A stretch of DNA of 64,000 nt, from contig NZ_CXOO01000025.1 of assembly GCF_001269385.1 (NCBI RefSeq), positions 25,210-89,209 on the forward strand, read 5' to 3'. The DNA is from Limnohabitans sp. DM1. GTDB taxonomy: Bacteria > Pseudomonadota > Gammaproteobacteria > Burkholderiales > Burkholderiaceae_C. The translations under genes were made by a program, and so were the position numbers. Under the pieces are notes generated by a model. The model had not been told where the DNA came from, made no database searches, and was given only the letters and a program-made list of their open reading frames with translations. The first letter of the stretch is position 1. Each line of letters starts with the position of its first letter. Of this stretch, positions 44,993 to 53,765 are shown piece by piece.

Positions 44993-45582
44993 GGCTGATT
45001 CCCGGCCAAGCCTGGCAAGGGGGTGCGGCGCGTGAAGGACAAGGTCACCTCTCCGAGCTTGATGCCGAATTTGCTCATGGTGGCTTTGTTGAGCATGACC
45101 CGCGCATCCATCAAATACATCCAGTCGTCAAAGTCCACTTGCCACACGCGCCCGTCTACAGGCAGCGCCAGGGTGTAGCCCCAACGAAAAGCGTTGCCGC
45201 TCACTTGCCCAGTGGCCTGCCCCACCACGTCATCGGCCTGGCCGGTGTAGGCGCCATTTGCACCCGCCTTGAGTCGCCAAATCCGGCGCTGTTTTGTGCC
45301 ATCTGAGTACACGAAGGCTTCATCGAGCACGCCTTCATCGCCTTGCCAACTGCAGTCCATGACCACCGTGAAGCGCTTGACCACCTGACCACTGCGGTCG
45401 GTGAAAACACCCCAGGCGTCGATGGTGCCGTTGAAGTAAGTGCGCAAATCGAGTTGCGGCTTTTCTTGTGCATAGCTTTGCACCTGCGGCCCCGCACAAC
45501 CAGACAGAAAGGGCGTGGCGGCCAGGGCGCCGCAAGCCCCCAGACGACCCAAAACGTTGCGACGATCGATAATGGTGCTCAT
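44989..45582 (-). CDS. DUF3833 lipoprotein
   Basis: 197 aa. N terminus with an early arginine pair (IIDRRNVLGRLGACGALAATPFLSGC) and lipobox LSGC near residue 29, so it is probably lipidated. Family pattern: YFNGTIDAWGVFTDRSGQVVKRF, MDCSWQGDEGVLDEAFVYSDGTKQRRIWRL, and WQVDFDDWMYLMD. Function unknown; it co-occurs with chalcone isomerase-like and Cfa genes, as here. Confidence 0.88.
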   Translation of the reverse strand: MSTIIDRRNVLGRLGACGALAATPFLSGCAGPQVQSYAQEKPQLDLRTYFNGTIDAWGVFTDRSGQVVKRFTVVMDCSWQGDEGVLDEAFVYSDGTKQRRIWRLKAGANGAYTGQADDVVGQATGQVSGNAFRWGYTLALPVDGRVWQVDFDDWMYLMDARVMLNKATMSKFGIKLGEVTLSFTRRTPLPGLAGNQP

Positions 45583-45641
45583 GTGTTGGCTCCCTTGTTG
45601 AGTGTCATGGTGGCATCATGCCTATATGCGCGCATCCAGCT

Positions 45642-46994
45642 CTACTCCTCTGAACGTGTAGTGACTTCGGCCCCAGCGCTGTGTTCGCGGCGCCTCATCA
45701 GCGCGACATACAAAGCCCCTGCCGCCAGCAACTTGAGGACACAGGGCAGGACGCCATAAGCCCATCCCAGCGCCAGCAAGGCCTGTTCGTCTTGTTGGCC
45801 CGGGGCATAGCCCCACAACCCCAACAGGGGCAAAGACAGGCCCGCCGCCAAGGCCAAATTCAGTTTGGTGGCGAGGTTCCACCACCCCATGAAGGCGCCG
45901 TCGCTGCGGCCGCGTTCACCACAGCGGTCAATCAGCTGATTGAGCAATGCGCCGGGCACGGTCAGATCGGCACCCAATGCCATGCCCGACATTGCGCACA
46001 CCACCAAAAAACCGCTGGTGTCACCCGCCCCCAGGCCGATGACGCTGACAAATGCCAAGACGGACAGCCCCATGCCCAGCGCCCAGGTCTTGAGCAAACC
46101 GATGCGGCCTATGACCTTGAGCCACACAGGAAAAGACAAGGCACCAGCCGCAAAGTACAGGCCCAGAAAAAAGGGCTCCATGGCCTTGGGAGCTTGCAAA
46201 CGGTCTTGCACAAAAAACAGCACCAGGGTCGCAGGCACGGCACTGGCCAGTCCGTTGAGCATGAAGACGGCCAACAAACGGCGAAAATCCGCGTATTTCC
46301 AGGGCTGCCACAGGCTCACACCTGACTCAGCAGCGCGGTCCTCAGCGGGTGATGATTGCGCCTGTTGGCGTTCGCGCTCGGCAGCCAAACCGGCCGTGCG
46401 CCGCCAGGCCAACAAGCCCAAGGCCAACAAAAGCACCAGCAAACTGGTCGTGAGCGGCCAGCCCCAAAGAGCAGGCAAGGCGGACGCCAGCAACACCCCC
46501 ACCAAGGCAAAGCCTTCGCGCCAAGCCACCCAGCGGCTTTGCGCCAAACCGCCACCTCCCTGCCGCGCTGCCCAGGCCTGGTGCAAGATGCCCAGCCCGC
46601 TGTAAGCCAGGTGACTCAGCGTGAGCGCCCCCGCCACCCACAGCAACAACTGCGCGGTGCTCAGGTGTTCGGCGGGTGGGAAAAACAAGGCGACAAACCC
46701 TGAAATCAGCGCCAAAGCCAGGCACAGGGCGGCCACCCAAACCGCCTGCCAACTGCGACGGTACAAGCGATCCCCCCAGCGCCCCAGCCAGGGATCGACC
46801 ACGGCATCCACACCTCGGCTGAACAAGAGCACCGCCCCCAAAGCGGCCAGGGGCACGCCGTATTGCTGGGCATACAGATTGGGCAAGTGCACATAAACGG
46901 GCAGGGCCACAAAGGCCAGCGGCAAACCCAACAGACCATATGAGGCCGCAGCCATGCGCTCGTCTCGGGGCTGCAAGGCCATGGGGGCACTCAT
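45642..46994 (-). CDS. MFS transporter of the lipid-modification cluster
   Basis: 450 aa with about 12 spans, of the glycoside-pentoside-hexuronide-like MFS_2 type: YGLLGLPLAFVALPVYVHLPNLYAQ at the start, GVDAVVDPWLGRWGDR loop, and GWWNLATKLNLALAAGLSLPLLGLWGY near the C terminus. Start at MSAPMALQ overlaps the stop of the chalcone isomerase gene by four bases. Cargo is unknown; lipid or lysolipid movement is conceivable given neighbours. Confidence 0.88.
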   Translation of the reverse strand: MSAPMALQPRDERMAAASYGLLGLPLAFVALPVYVHLPNLYAQQYGVPLAALGAVLLFSRGVDAVVDPWLGRWGDRLYRRSWQAVWVAALCLALALISGFVALFFPPAEHLSTAQLLLWVAGALTLSHLAYSGLGILHQAWAARQGGGGLAQSRWVAWREGFALVGVLLASALPALWGWPLTTSLLVLLLALGLLAWRRTAGLAAERERQQAQSSPAEDRAAESGVSLWQPWKYADFRRLLAVFMLNGLASAVPATLVLFFVQDRLQAPKAMEPFFLGLYFAAGALSFPVWLKVIGRIGLLKTWALGMGLSVLAFVSVIGLGAGDTSGFLVVCAMSGMALGADLTVPGALLNQLIDRCGERGRSDGAFMGWWNLATKLNLALAAGLSLPLLGLWGYAPGQQDEQALLALGWAYGVLPCVLKLLAAGALYVALMRRREHSAGAEVTTRSEE

Positions 46995-47677
46995 GGCGTC
47001 AGGCCTTGCAGCATCTTGGTGCGCATCTCTGGCTCCGAACTGCGTTCGTCCAGCCAGATGCCAAAAAACAGGCGCGCAAAAAGTGCGTCGTTGACCCGGC
47101 CCACACGCCGCCCGTTGACCCAAAATTCAGCCCCCTGGCCGGGCTGGTTCACACCCGTGATGCGGTCACCCGCACCGACGTTGGGAAATAGGGCGCGCAT
47201 TTCAGCCAGCCAAGTTTGTGCCTGGGCATCCGTGAAGCTGCCCACACGGCGCATTTCATCAATGGAGCGGCTGGCAATCTGCGCCCCCTCCAGCCGCCGC
47301 AGGTATTGCAATTCCAGTGCAAAAGGCTGCTGTGCGTAGGCGTTGTATCGAAAACCCGAGGGCGTCCACAGCCGGGCGTCATACACCTCAAACCCCCAGA
47401 CCCGCAAACGCACCAAGGCAGAGGGCTTGACGCCACTGAGGGCGGTGACTTCGGGTCTGCTCGCCTCGGTTGTCGTGTTACTTGACGTGGTGTTTGCCGT
47501 GCCAGACGCTTGCGCCCAGCTTGCACCACTGAAAGCCGCCCACAGCACCGCGCCCCCCAGCACTCGCCCAGCCCAAAGTGACCACGGCTGCGCGTACACA
47601 GCGCCGCTTGCGCAGTGCATGAACTGAGTGGGCAGTTGCGGGTGAACTGCCTGTGGCTGATCTGGGTAGGGGTGCAT
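46991..47677 (-). CDS. Chalcone isomerase-like periplasmic protein
   Basis: 228 aa. A hydrophobic stretch (SLWAGRVLGGAVLWAAFSGASWAQ) looks like a signal peptide after an unusually long N terminus; a second ATG at residue 20 would shorten it. The chalcone-isomerase-like domain follows: SALVRLRVWGFEVYDARLWTPSGF, FALELQYLRRLEGAQIASRSIDEMRR, GAEFWVNGRRVGRV. Bacterial members do not act on flavonoids; they probably bind fatty acids or heme. Sits 17 bp after the Cfa gene. Confidence 0.87.
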   Translation of the reverse strand: MHPYPDQPQAVHPQLPTQFMHCASGAVYAQPWSLWAGRVLGGAVLWAAFSGASWAQASGTANTTSSNTTTEASRPEVTALSGVKPSALVRLRVWGFEVYDARLWTPSGFRYNAYAQQPFALELQYLRRLEGAQIASRSIDEMRRVGSFTDAQAQTWLAEMRALFPNVGAGDRITGVNQPGQGAEFWVNGRRVGRVNDALFARLFFGIWLDERSSEPEMRTKMLQGLTP

Positions 47678-47694
47678 CGCTGTGGTCCGGGTTG

Positions 47695-48948
47695 TCAGTT
47701 CGGCTTGACCAAGGTGAACTGGATGACGTCGATGTTGGCCTCGTCAAACGCGGCCTCGCAATAGGCCAGGTAAAACTCCCAAAGGCGCACAAAGCGGTCA
47801 TCAAATGACAGCAAACGCACATCGTTCAAATGGCCCATGAAGCTGTCGCGCCAGCGGCGCAGGGTTTCGGCGTAGTCGGGGCCGAACTTCAGCTCATCGA
47901 CCACCTGCAAGCCAGCCGCCTGGGCCTGCTTGCGAAACTCGCTGGGGCTGGGCAGGCAGCCGCCCGGAAAAATGTATTGCTGGATGAAATCGGTCGAATT
48001 CACGTAGCGCTCAAACAAGCTGTCGTCGATGGTGATGCTCTGGATACACGCCCGGCCACCGGGTTTGAGCAAGCGACTCACTGTCTGAAAATAGGTGGGC
48101 CAATAGGCTTGGCCGACCGCTTCAATCATCTCGATGGAGCAGATGGCATCAAAGGGCGCATCCTGAATGTCGCGGTAGTCCTGCAGGCGCAGATCGGACC
48201 GATCGGTGCAGCCCTGCCATTTCATGCGTGTCTGCGCAAATGCCAGTTGCTCCGTTGACAGCGTGACGCCCGTCAGGTGCGCGCCAAATTCGGTGGTGGC
48301 CGATTCGGCCAATGCCCCCCAGCCGCAGCCGATCTCCAGAATCCGGTCACCCGGCTGGGCGTTGACCATGCGCAAGGCACGGCGTACCTTGGCCTTTTGC
48401 GCATCGGCCATGGGCTGGGTTTTGTCACCGTCGAACCAAGCCGACGAGTAGTTCATGGTGCTGTCCAGCCAGATTTCGTAAAACGCGTTGCCCAGGTCGT
48501 AGTGGGCATGGATGTTTTTACGGCTGTTGGTGCGGTTGTTGCGGTTGAGCCAATGCTTGACGCGGTAAGCCAAGCGCCCCAGCCAGTGGCCATAAATGGC
48601 ACCTTCGAGTTCCCGCCGGTTGGCAATGAACAAACGCAGCAAATCGGGCAATGAAGGCGTGTTCCAGTCGGCGGCCATATAGCCTTCGGCAAATCCGATG
48701 TCGCCCGACTTGAGCACCGCAGCGCACACCTCCCAGCGCTGGATGTGCAAGGCGGCAAAGGGCGCCTGGTGTGTGCCAAAAACCTGTTGCGAGCCATCGG
48801 GTCCGTGCAGGCTCAGCGTGCCCACTTTCAGGCGCTCTAGCCAGCGAATGACTTGACGTGCCGCTTTGGGCAAACTGGCAGGCTTGAAGGTCCGGCTCAA
48901 CTCAGGGGGGGTTGCGGTACTGTCCAAAAGGCTCTCTCCTGTGGTCAT
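47695..48948 (-). CDS. Cyclopropane-fatty-acid synthase family methyltransferase
   Basis: 417 aa from MTTGESLL, whose ATG overlaps the DUF1365 stop (ATGA). SAM site RILEIGCGWGALAESA, then LSTEQLAFAQTRM, CSIEMIEAVGQAYWPTYF and YIFPGGCLPSPSEF. YNSSAWF-type lipid-binding region appears as MNYSSAWFDGD. It transfers a methyl or methylene group to an unsaturated phospholipid acyl chain. In Rhodobacter the matching cluster makes modified (including furan) fatty acids under singlet-oxygen stress; the same here is inference from gene content. Confidence 0.9.
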   Translation of the reverse strand: MTTGESLLDSTATPPELSRTFKPASLPKAARQVIRWLERLKVGTLSLHGPDGSQQVFGTHQAPFAALHIQRWEVCAAVLKSGDIGFAEGYMAADWNTPSLPDLLRLFIANRRELEGAIYGHWLGRLAYRVKHWLNRNNRTNSRKNIHAHYDLGNAFYEIWLDSTMNYSSAWFDGDKTQPMADAQKAKVRRALRMVNAQPGDRILEIGCGWGALAESATTEFGAHLTGVTLSTEQLAFAQTRMKWQGCTDRSDLRLQDYRDIQDAPFDAICSIEMIEAVGQAYWPTYFQTVSRLLKPGGRACIQSITIDDSLFERYVNSTDFIQQYIFPGGCLPSPSEFRKQAQAAGLQVVDELKFGPDYAETLRRWRDSFMGHLNDVRLLSFDDRFVRLWEFYLAYCEAAFDEANIDVIQFTLVKPN

Positions 48949-49718
48949 CGGGTCACAAATTCTTGGGGTGCTTGCGGCTTGCGCCAAAACGGCACTTTTT
49001 TGAGCCACAAACGCAGTGCATGCCAATGGATGCGAAACACCACGCCCAGTGTGAGCAGCGGAAATCGCCACATCACACGGCGCAAGGCGTTGCGGCTCGC
49101 CGGCTCGAGCGTGCCGCTCCAACTGGTCTGTATCAACAGACCCTCGGCGTCGGCGTGATCGACACGCGCCACAACACGGGGCTGACCCAGGTGCTGCGTG
49201 CGCATGAAACGAAACTCGTAGTGGCCTTGCACATCACAAAACGGCGAAACGTGAAACACTTTATCGGTCCGCTGCGTGTGGCCATATTGAGGGGCGGGCA
49301 ACAAGTAGCAGTGCCGCTCACCAAAGGTGTTGTTGACCTCGGCCACGATGGCCGCCAGCGTGCCATCCTGGCGCTGTGCATACCAAAAGCTCACGGGCTT
49401 GAAGGCGTGTCCCAGCACACGGGGAAAGCACTGCAACCACACTTCGCCGCTGGCATCGGCAATGCCTTCACGCTGCAAAAGTTCATCCAGCCAGGCCAAG
49501 GCACCGCCTTGGGCAGCGCTGCGGCCATCGCCATGGTCCACATCGTGAAAGGCAAACCAGGCGCGGCGGTTGACCGCCAAAGCGCCAGCCGGATGGGCTT
49601 GCAACTGACGCATGGGCAACATCAAAAAAGCCGTGGGGTAGGCAAACACATGATGGGCAGGGCGATGCCGTGTGTGGCGCACCTGCCCCCAGCCAATCAT
49701 TGCGCCCGTGTTGTTCAT
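48945..49718 (-). CDS. DUF1365 family protein
   Basis: 257 aa. Typical pattern: GQVRHTRHRPAHHVFAYPTAFLML near the start, LQCFPRVLGHAFKPVSFWYAQRQDG, VAEVNNTFGERHCYLL, and FHVSPFCDVQGHYEFR. Function unknown, but the gene is almost always paired with the FAD oxidoreductase and Cfa-like genes, as here. It overlaps both neighbours by four bases, so the three products are made together. Confidence 0.9.
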   Translation of the reverse strand: MNNTGAMIGWGQVRHTRHRPAHHVFAYPTAFLMLPMRQLQAHPAGALAVNRRAWFAFHDVDHGDGRSAAQGGALAWLDELLQREGIADASGEVWLQCFPRVLGHAFKPVSFWYAQRQDGTLAAIVAEVNNTFGERHCYLLPAPQYGHTQRTDKVFHVSPFCDVQGHYEFRFMRTQHLGQPRVVARVDHADAEGLLIQTSWSGTLEPASRNALRRVMWRFPLLTLGVVFRIHWHALRLWLKKVPFWRKPQAPQEFVTR

Positions 49719-51025
49719 GCGCCCTTGTTCGCCTTGATTTTGGCCAGCAGTGCGCGCCCCACCTGCATGCCCGACTTGAGCCCATCTTCATGAAAGCCGT
49801 ATCCCGCCCAAGCCCCGGCAAACCAGGTGTGGCGCTGGCCTTGCAGCAAGGGCAGGCGTTGTTGCGCCGCAATGGCCGGCATGTCAAACACCGGGTGCGC
49901 ATAGTCGTATTCACCCAGGATGGTGTCAGCGCGAATGTCTTGCACGGGGTTGAGCGATACCACCACCGGCTGACTGAAAGGAATGCGCTGCAGGCGATTG
50001 AGCAGGTAATGCAGGCACACGCGTGATGATTCGCGGTCATCCCTGGCTGCGCGCTCATAGTTCCAGGCGGCCCAGGCTTTGGCGTTGGCGGGCAAGACAG
50101 AGGCATCGGTGTGCAGCACCGCATGGTTGTCCTGGTAGCGGATGGCCCCCAGCACCTCGCGCTCCAGACGGCTGGGCTCAGTCAGCATGCCCAAGGCCTG
50201 ATCGGTGTGGGTGGCCACCACGACGGCATCAAAGGGCTCGGCCCCATGGTCTGTCAAGATGCGCACCCCTGCGTCATGGCGCTCAATCAGGCGCACCGGG
50301 GTGTTCAGGCGCTTGTCCGGCACACCGTCCAAAATCTTGTCCACGTAATGACGGGCGCCGCCGACCACGCTGAACCACTGGGGGCGCTGGGTGACCTGAA
50401 TCAGCCCATGGTTGTGACAAAACCGGATCATGGTGGCCACGGGAAACTGCAACATCTGATCGGTGGGGCAGCTCCAGATGCAGCCGAGCATGGGCAGGAA
50501 ATACCAGTCACGAAATGCATCGCTGAACTTGTGCTGCCGCAAAAATTCGATCAAAGGCTGTTGCAGCTCAGTTTCGCGCTGCGCCTTGGCGATGCGGGTG
50601 CACAAGGCATTGAATCGCAGCACATCGGCCAGCATGCGCCAAAAGCGGGGGTTGACCAGATTGCGGCGCTGCGCAAACACGGTGTTCAGATCGCTGCCGC
50701 TCCACTCCAGTGCCCGCCCGCCCAAAGCACCAGGCACCTTGACTGAAAAAGACATGTCTGAAGGTGCGGTTTCCACCTGAAGGTCTTCAAACAACTGGAT
50801 CAGGTTCGGATAGGTGCGCTCGTTGAACACCAAAAACCCCGTGTCCACCCCATGCGTGAGGGGCCCTTGCGAAGTGGGCAAAGTGATGTCCACAGTGTGG
50901 GTGTGCCCACCAAAATAATGACCCGCCTCAAACACCGTGATGTCTGCCTGGCCTTTCAGGGTGTGGGCCACAGCCAGGCCTGAAATGCCTGAACCGACGA
51001 TGGCCAATTTCATGCGTGCGCTCAT
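49715..51025 (-). CDS. FAD-dependent oxidoreductase (amine oxidase-like)
   Basis: 436 aa. N-terminal FAD motif KLAIVGSGISGLAVAHTL, then FEAGHYFGGHTHTVDI. Later HGVDTGFLVFNERTYPNLIQLFEDL, PMLGCIWSCPTDQMLQFPV, a GGARHYVDKI turn, and C-terminal FAD contact WFAGAWAGYGFHEDGLKSG. These proteins oxidise or desaturate a lipid or carotenoid-like substrate; in photo-oxidative stress clusters the homologue works with the Cfa-like enzyme. It overlaps DUF1365 and the GPx stop by four bases each. Confidence 0.9.
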   Translation of the reverse strand: MSARMKLAIVGSGISGLAVAHTLKGQADITVFEAGHYFGGHTHTVDITLPTSQGPLTHGVDTGFLVFNERTYPNLIQLFEDLQVETAPSDMSFSVKVPGALGGRALEWSGSDLNTVFAQRRNLVNPRFWRMLADVLRFNALCTRIAKAQRETELQQPLIEFLRQHKFSDAFRDWYFLPMLGCIWSCPTDQMLQFPVATMIRFCHNHGLIQVTQRPQWFSVVGGARHYVDKILDGVPDKRLNTPVRLIERHDAGVRILTDHGAEPFDAVVVATHTDQALGMLTEPSRLEREVLGAIRYQDNHAVLHTDASVLPANAKAWAAWNYERAARDDRESSRVCLHYLLNRLQRIPFSQPVVVSLNPVQDIRADTILGEYDYAHPVFDMPAIAAQQRLPLLQGQRHTWFAGAWAGYGFHEDGLKSGMQVGRALLAKIKANKGA

Positions 51026-51579
51026 GGTGCAGTTTTTTGGAGTGATTTTTCGATGGCCGCGATCAAGCTTTTGCTGTCTGGCCCGGTCATGCTGCTGTAG
51101 CTGTCGACCACTTTGCCGTCACGCCCAATCAGGTATTTGTAGAAGTTCCAGCGCGGTTTTTGACCCGATTCGGCCAACAGTTGTTTGTAAAAAGGCGAGG
51201 CGCCGGCCCCTGAAACCACCGTCTTGGTGAACATCGGGAACTTCACCCCGAAAGTGTTGTTGCAAAACTCGGCAATTTGTTGGTTGCTGCCTGTTTCTTG
51301 AGAAAAATCGTTGGAAGGAAAACCCAACACCACCAGGCCCTTGCTCTGGTATTGGCTGTGCAACGCTTCCAGCCCTTTGTACTGCGAGGTGAATCCACAA
51401 AAACTGGCCGTGTTCACGACCAGCAAGACCTTGCCGCTGTATTGGCACAAAGACTGTGGCTTTTCGTCTTGCAAGCGTTCCACCGTGTGGTTGAGCAAGG
51501 CAGGGCAGGAAGGTGTAGCGGCGTGTGCGTCCACCGTGGCCAAGACGAAAAACAGGTAAAGCAAGGATCTGTGGAGCAT
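51022..51579 (-). CDS. Glutathione peroxidase family protein, secreted
   Basis: 185 aa from MLHRSLLYLFF, giving a signal peptide ending DAHAATP. GPx core: LLVVNTASFCGFTSQYKGLEAL with peroxidatic Cys, VVLGFPSNDFSQETGSNQQIAEFC with Gln/Asn, and PRWNFYKYLIGRDGKVV with Trp-Asn. It is the Cys type, probably thioredoxin-dependent, and reduces lipid peroxides in the periplasm, fitting a lipid-stress operon that it heads. The start is uncertain: ATG codons at 51609 and 51639 are in frame and none has a good ribosome binding site. Confidence 0.87.
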   Translation of the reverse strand: MLHRSLLYLFFVLATVDAHAATPSCPALLNHTVERLQDEKPQSLCQYSGKVLLVVNTASFCGFTSQYKGLEALHSQYQSKGLVVLGFPSNDFSQETGSNQQIAEFCNNTFGVKFPMFTKTVVSGAGASPFYKQLLAESGQKPRWNFYKYLIGRDGKVVDSYSSMTGPDSKSLIAAIEKSLQKTAP

Positions 51580-51716
51580 GGCGGGATTGATTTTTACTTT
51601 TAAATCCATTTTGTGACTGCTCAGTTTAAACGCATTCATGGCACTTGTCACAATCCCTTGTGGAACGACTGTGCAAATGCCAAAAAAGCTCTTGCGCCGA
51701 CCCGCTCTGTCCTTCT

Positions 51717-51863
51717 TTATGGATCCGGCACGCTGAAGTTTGAAATGTGTGAGATGTGCCATCTCGCAGGTCGGCACTCGCAGAGTCCGACGTAATGAGT
51801 TTGGGCACATGCCCCTTTTCGGGGTCTTTGACCGCCGACCTACAACATCTTGGCGCATGGAAA
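51717..51863. repeat. Type-1 palindromic element, partly decayed
   Basis: Contains TGGATCCGGCACGCTGAAG, then GCAGGTCGGCACTCGCAGAG-TCCGAC, then GGGGTCTTTGACCGCCGACCTAC and CATCTTGGCGCATGGAAAAC. The left 75 bases are the near-exact inverse complement of 12190-12262, so this is a rearranged copy of the element at 12099. Its right end lacks a good terminal repeat. Located just upstream of the GPx operon. Confidence 0.7.
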
Positions 51864-52369
51864 ACTTTGGCTCCGCTTCCTACGTGTCCCACGAAAATAC
51901 GCCGACCTTGACTGCTCTCAGCTGGACATGGACATGGCGAACGCTCGTGCAGAGTTGCAAAAGCTCTCATCCATGCAAGACACCAAAGCCAATATTGACG
52001 CGCCACTGTGTTTTTTGCTCTGGTGCCAGCCAGCAAACTCGCAGGCGACCCTGCGGGCGATGTGGCCAAGTGGAAGGGTGAAGTGGAGGCTGTGGACACC
52101 GCCCCCGCCACCGCCACCGCCACCGCCACCGCCACCGCCACCGCCACCGCCACCGCCACCGTCAAGGCTGGCTGGCTGGCTGGCTGGCTGGCTGCAACAT
52201 ATAAAGTCTCACCGAAACCCTCCGCTCAAAAACCGGGGTGAATGGCAGCCCAGCGCGCGCAGGTCGTACCCATTTCATGGTGGCGCAAAGGCCCGCCTCT
52301 GTGCGTGCATTTAACAGGCAAATGGCTGGCTTATCACTGGCGTTTTGACGGCTCTCCTACAATGGCCCG
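51864..52369. other. Low-information gap with simple repeats
   Basis: About 500 bp with no recognisable gene. The first 190 bp have a coding-like composition but only frames without known similarity. Two microsatellites occupy 52099-52193. The final 60 bp should hold the pepP promoter. Confidence 0.4.
52099..52193. repeat. Adjacent microsatellites (CCGCCA)n and (GGCT)7
   Basis: CCGCCA is repeated about nine to ten times (52105-52160, imperfect at the left end) and is followed five bases later by GGCT repeated seven times (52166-52193). Both tracts can slip in replication. They lie about 175 bp upstream of pepP and in no convincing gene. Confidence 0.9.
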
Positions 52370-53758
52370 ATGACTTCCAACGCCCTCTACGCCCAACGCC
52401 GTGCCCGCCTCGCTGCCCAACTGGGCGCAGGCGGGATCGCCATCATCCCCACCGCGCCCGAGCGCCAGCGCAACCGCGACAGCGATTACCTGTACCGGCA
52501 CGACAGTTACTTTTATTACCTGACCGGGTTCACCGAGCCCCACGCCAGTCTGGTGATCACGGCCGAGGGTGAGTGCACGCTGTTTTGTCAGCCCAAAGAC
52601 CTGGAGCGCGAAATCTGGGACGGCATCCGTTTGGGGCCAGACGCGGCACCCGCTGCTTTGGGCGTGAGCCGTGCCTTGCCCATTGGCGAGATGGCCGCGC
52701 ACATGCCCAAACTGCTGGAAAACCGCAGCACCGTGTGGTACCCCTTTGCCATCCATACCGGGCTGGAAAGCCTGGTGAACGGCTGGTTGCAGTCGGTGCG
52801 TGCGCGGGTGCGTTACGGCGCTTTGTGCCCCGAGCAGCAGCGCGATTTGTGCAGCTTGCTCGACGAGATGCGCCTGGTGAAAGACGCGCACGAGCAGGGC
52901 ATCATGCGCCGCGCCAGCGCCATCAGCGCCCGCGCCCACATCCGCGCCATGCAGCGCAGCGCGGCCATGCTGCGAGCGGGGCAAGAAGTGCGCGAATACC
53001 ACCTGGACGCCGAGTTGCTGCACGAGTTCCGCCAAAGCGGTTCGCAGTACCCGGCTTACGGCTCGATCGTGGCGGGTGGTGCCAATGCCTGCGTGTTGCA
53101 TTACCGCGCCGACACCGCCTTGATCCAAAACGGCGACTTGGTGCTGATCGATGCCGGTTGCGAGCTGGACGGTTACGCCAGCGACATCACCCGCACCTTC
53201 CCGGCCAACGGCACATTCACTGGGCCACAACGCGCTTTGTACGACTTGGTGCTGGCCTCGCAAGACGCTGCCGTGGCCGCCACCAAAGCGGGTGCCCGTT
53301 TTGTCGATCCGCACGAGGCCACCGTGGCTGTGCTGGCGCAGGGCCTGCTCGATGTCGGCCTGCTCGACAAGGACAAGGTGGGCAACGCGCAAGACGTGAT
53401 CGCCAACCGCAGCTATTTCCAGTTTTACATGCACCGCACCGGCCACTGGCTGGGCATGGACGTGCACGACTGCGGCAGCTATGTCGAGCCCTCGCAGGTG
53501 GGCCAGATCAACGAACGCAAAGACCCGCTGAGCGGCGAGATCATCAAGGACCGCCCCAGCCGCATCCTGCAGCCCGGCATGGTCCTGACCATCGAGCCGG
53601 GCTTGTATGTGCGCCCGGCACCCGGCGTGCCCAAAAAGTTCCACAACATCGGCATCCGCATCGAAGACGACGCCATCGTGACCGCCACGGGTTGCGAGTT
53701 GATCACGCGCGGTGTGCCGGTCAAGGCCGACGAGATCGAAGCCTTGATGCGCGGCTGA
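52370..53758 (+). CDS. pepP: Xaa-Pro aminopeptidase
   Basis: 462 aa. N-terminal creatinase-like domain (YLYRHDSYFYYLTGFTEPHA), then a pita-bread domain with the five metal ligands: Asp in LVLIDAGCELDGYASD, Asp in DITRTFPANG, His in YMHRTGHWLGMDVHDCGSY, Glu in MVLTIEPGLYV and Glu in IGIRIEDDAIV. It removes N-terminal residues before proline using Mn2+. The MOSC gene begins seven bases after its stop, so they share a transcript. Confidence 0.94.
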   Translation: MTSNALYAQRRARLAAQLGAGGIAIIPTAPERQRNRDSDYLYRHDSYFYYLTGFTEPHASLVITAEGECTLFCQPKDLEREIWDGIRLGPDAAPAALGVSRALPIGEMAAHMPKLLENRSTVWYPFAIHTGLESLVNGWLQSVRARVRYGALCPEQQRDLCSLLDEMRLVKDAHEQGIMRRASAISARAHIRAMQRSAAMLRAGQEVREYHLDAELLHEFRQSGSQYPAYGSIVAGGANACVLHYRADTALIQNGDLVLIDAGCELDGYASDITRTFPANGTFTGPQRALYDLVLASQDAAVAATKAGARFVDPHEATVAVLAQGLLDVGLLDKDKVGNAQDVIANRSYFQFYMHRTGHWLGMDVHDCGSYVEPSQVGQINERKDPLSGEIIKDRPSRILQPGMVLTIEPGLYVRPAPGVPKKFHNIGIRIEDDAIVTATGCELITRGVPVKADEIEALMRG

Positions 53759-53765
53759 AAGGCCC

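Noticed and set aside
51022..51858. Long frame extending the GPx gene upstream by about 90 codons
   Set aside because: The extension translates the type-1 repeat and has no GPx similarity; the signal peptide starts at 51579.
51850..52314. Plus-strand 154-codon frame with a polyproline run
   Set aside because: The proline run is only the (CCGCCA)n microsatellite; no domain, no ribosome binding site, biased composition.
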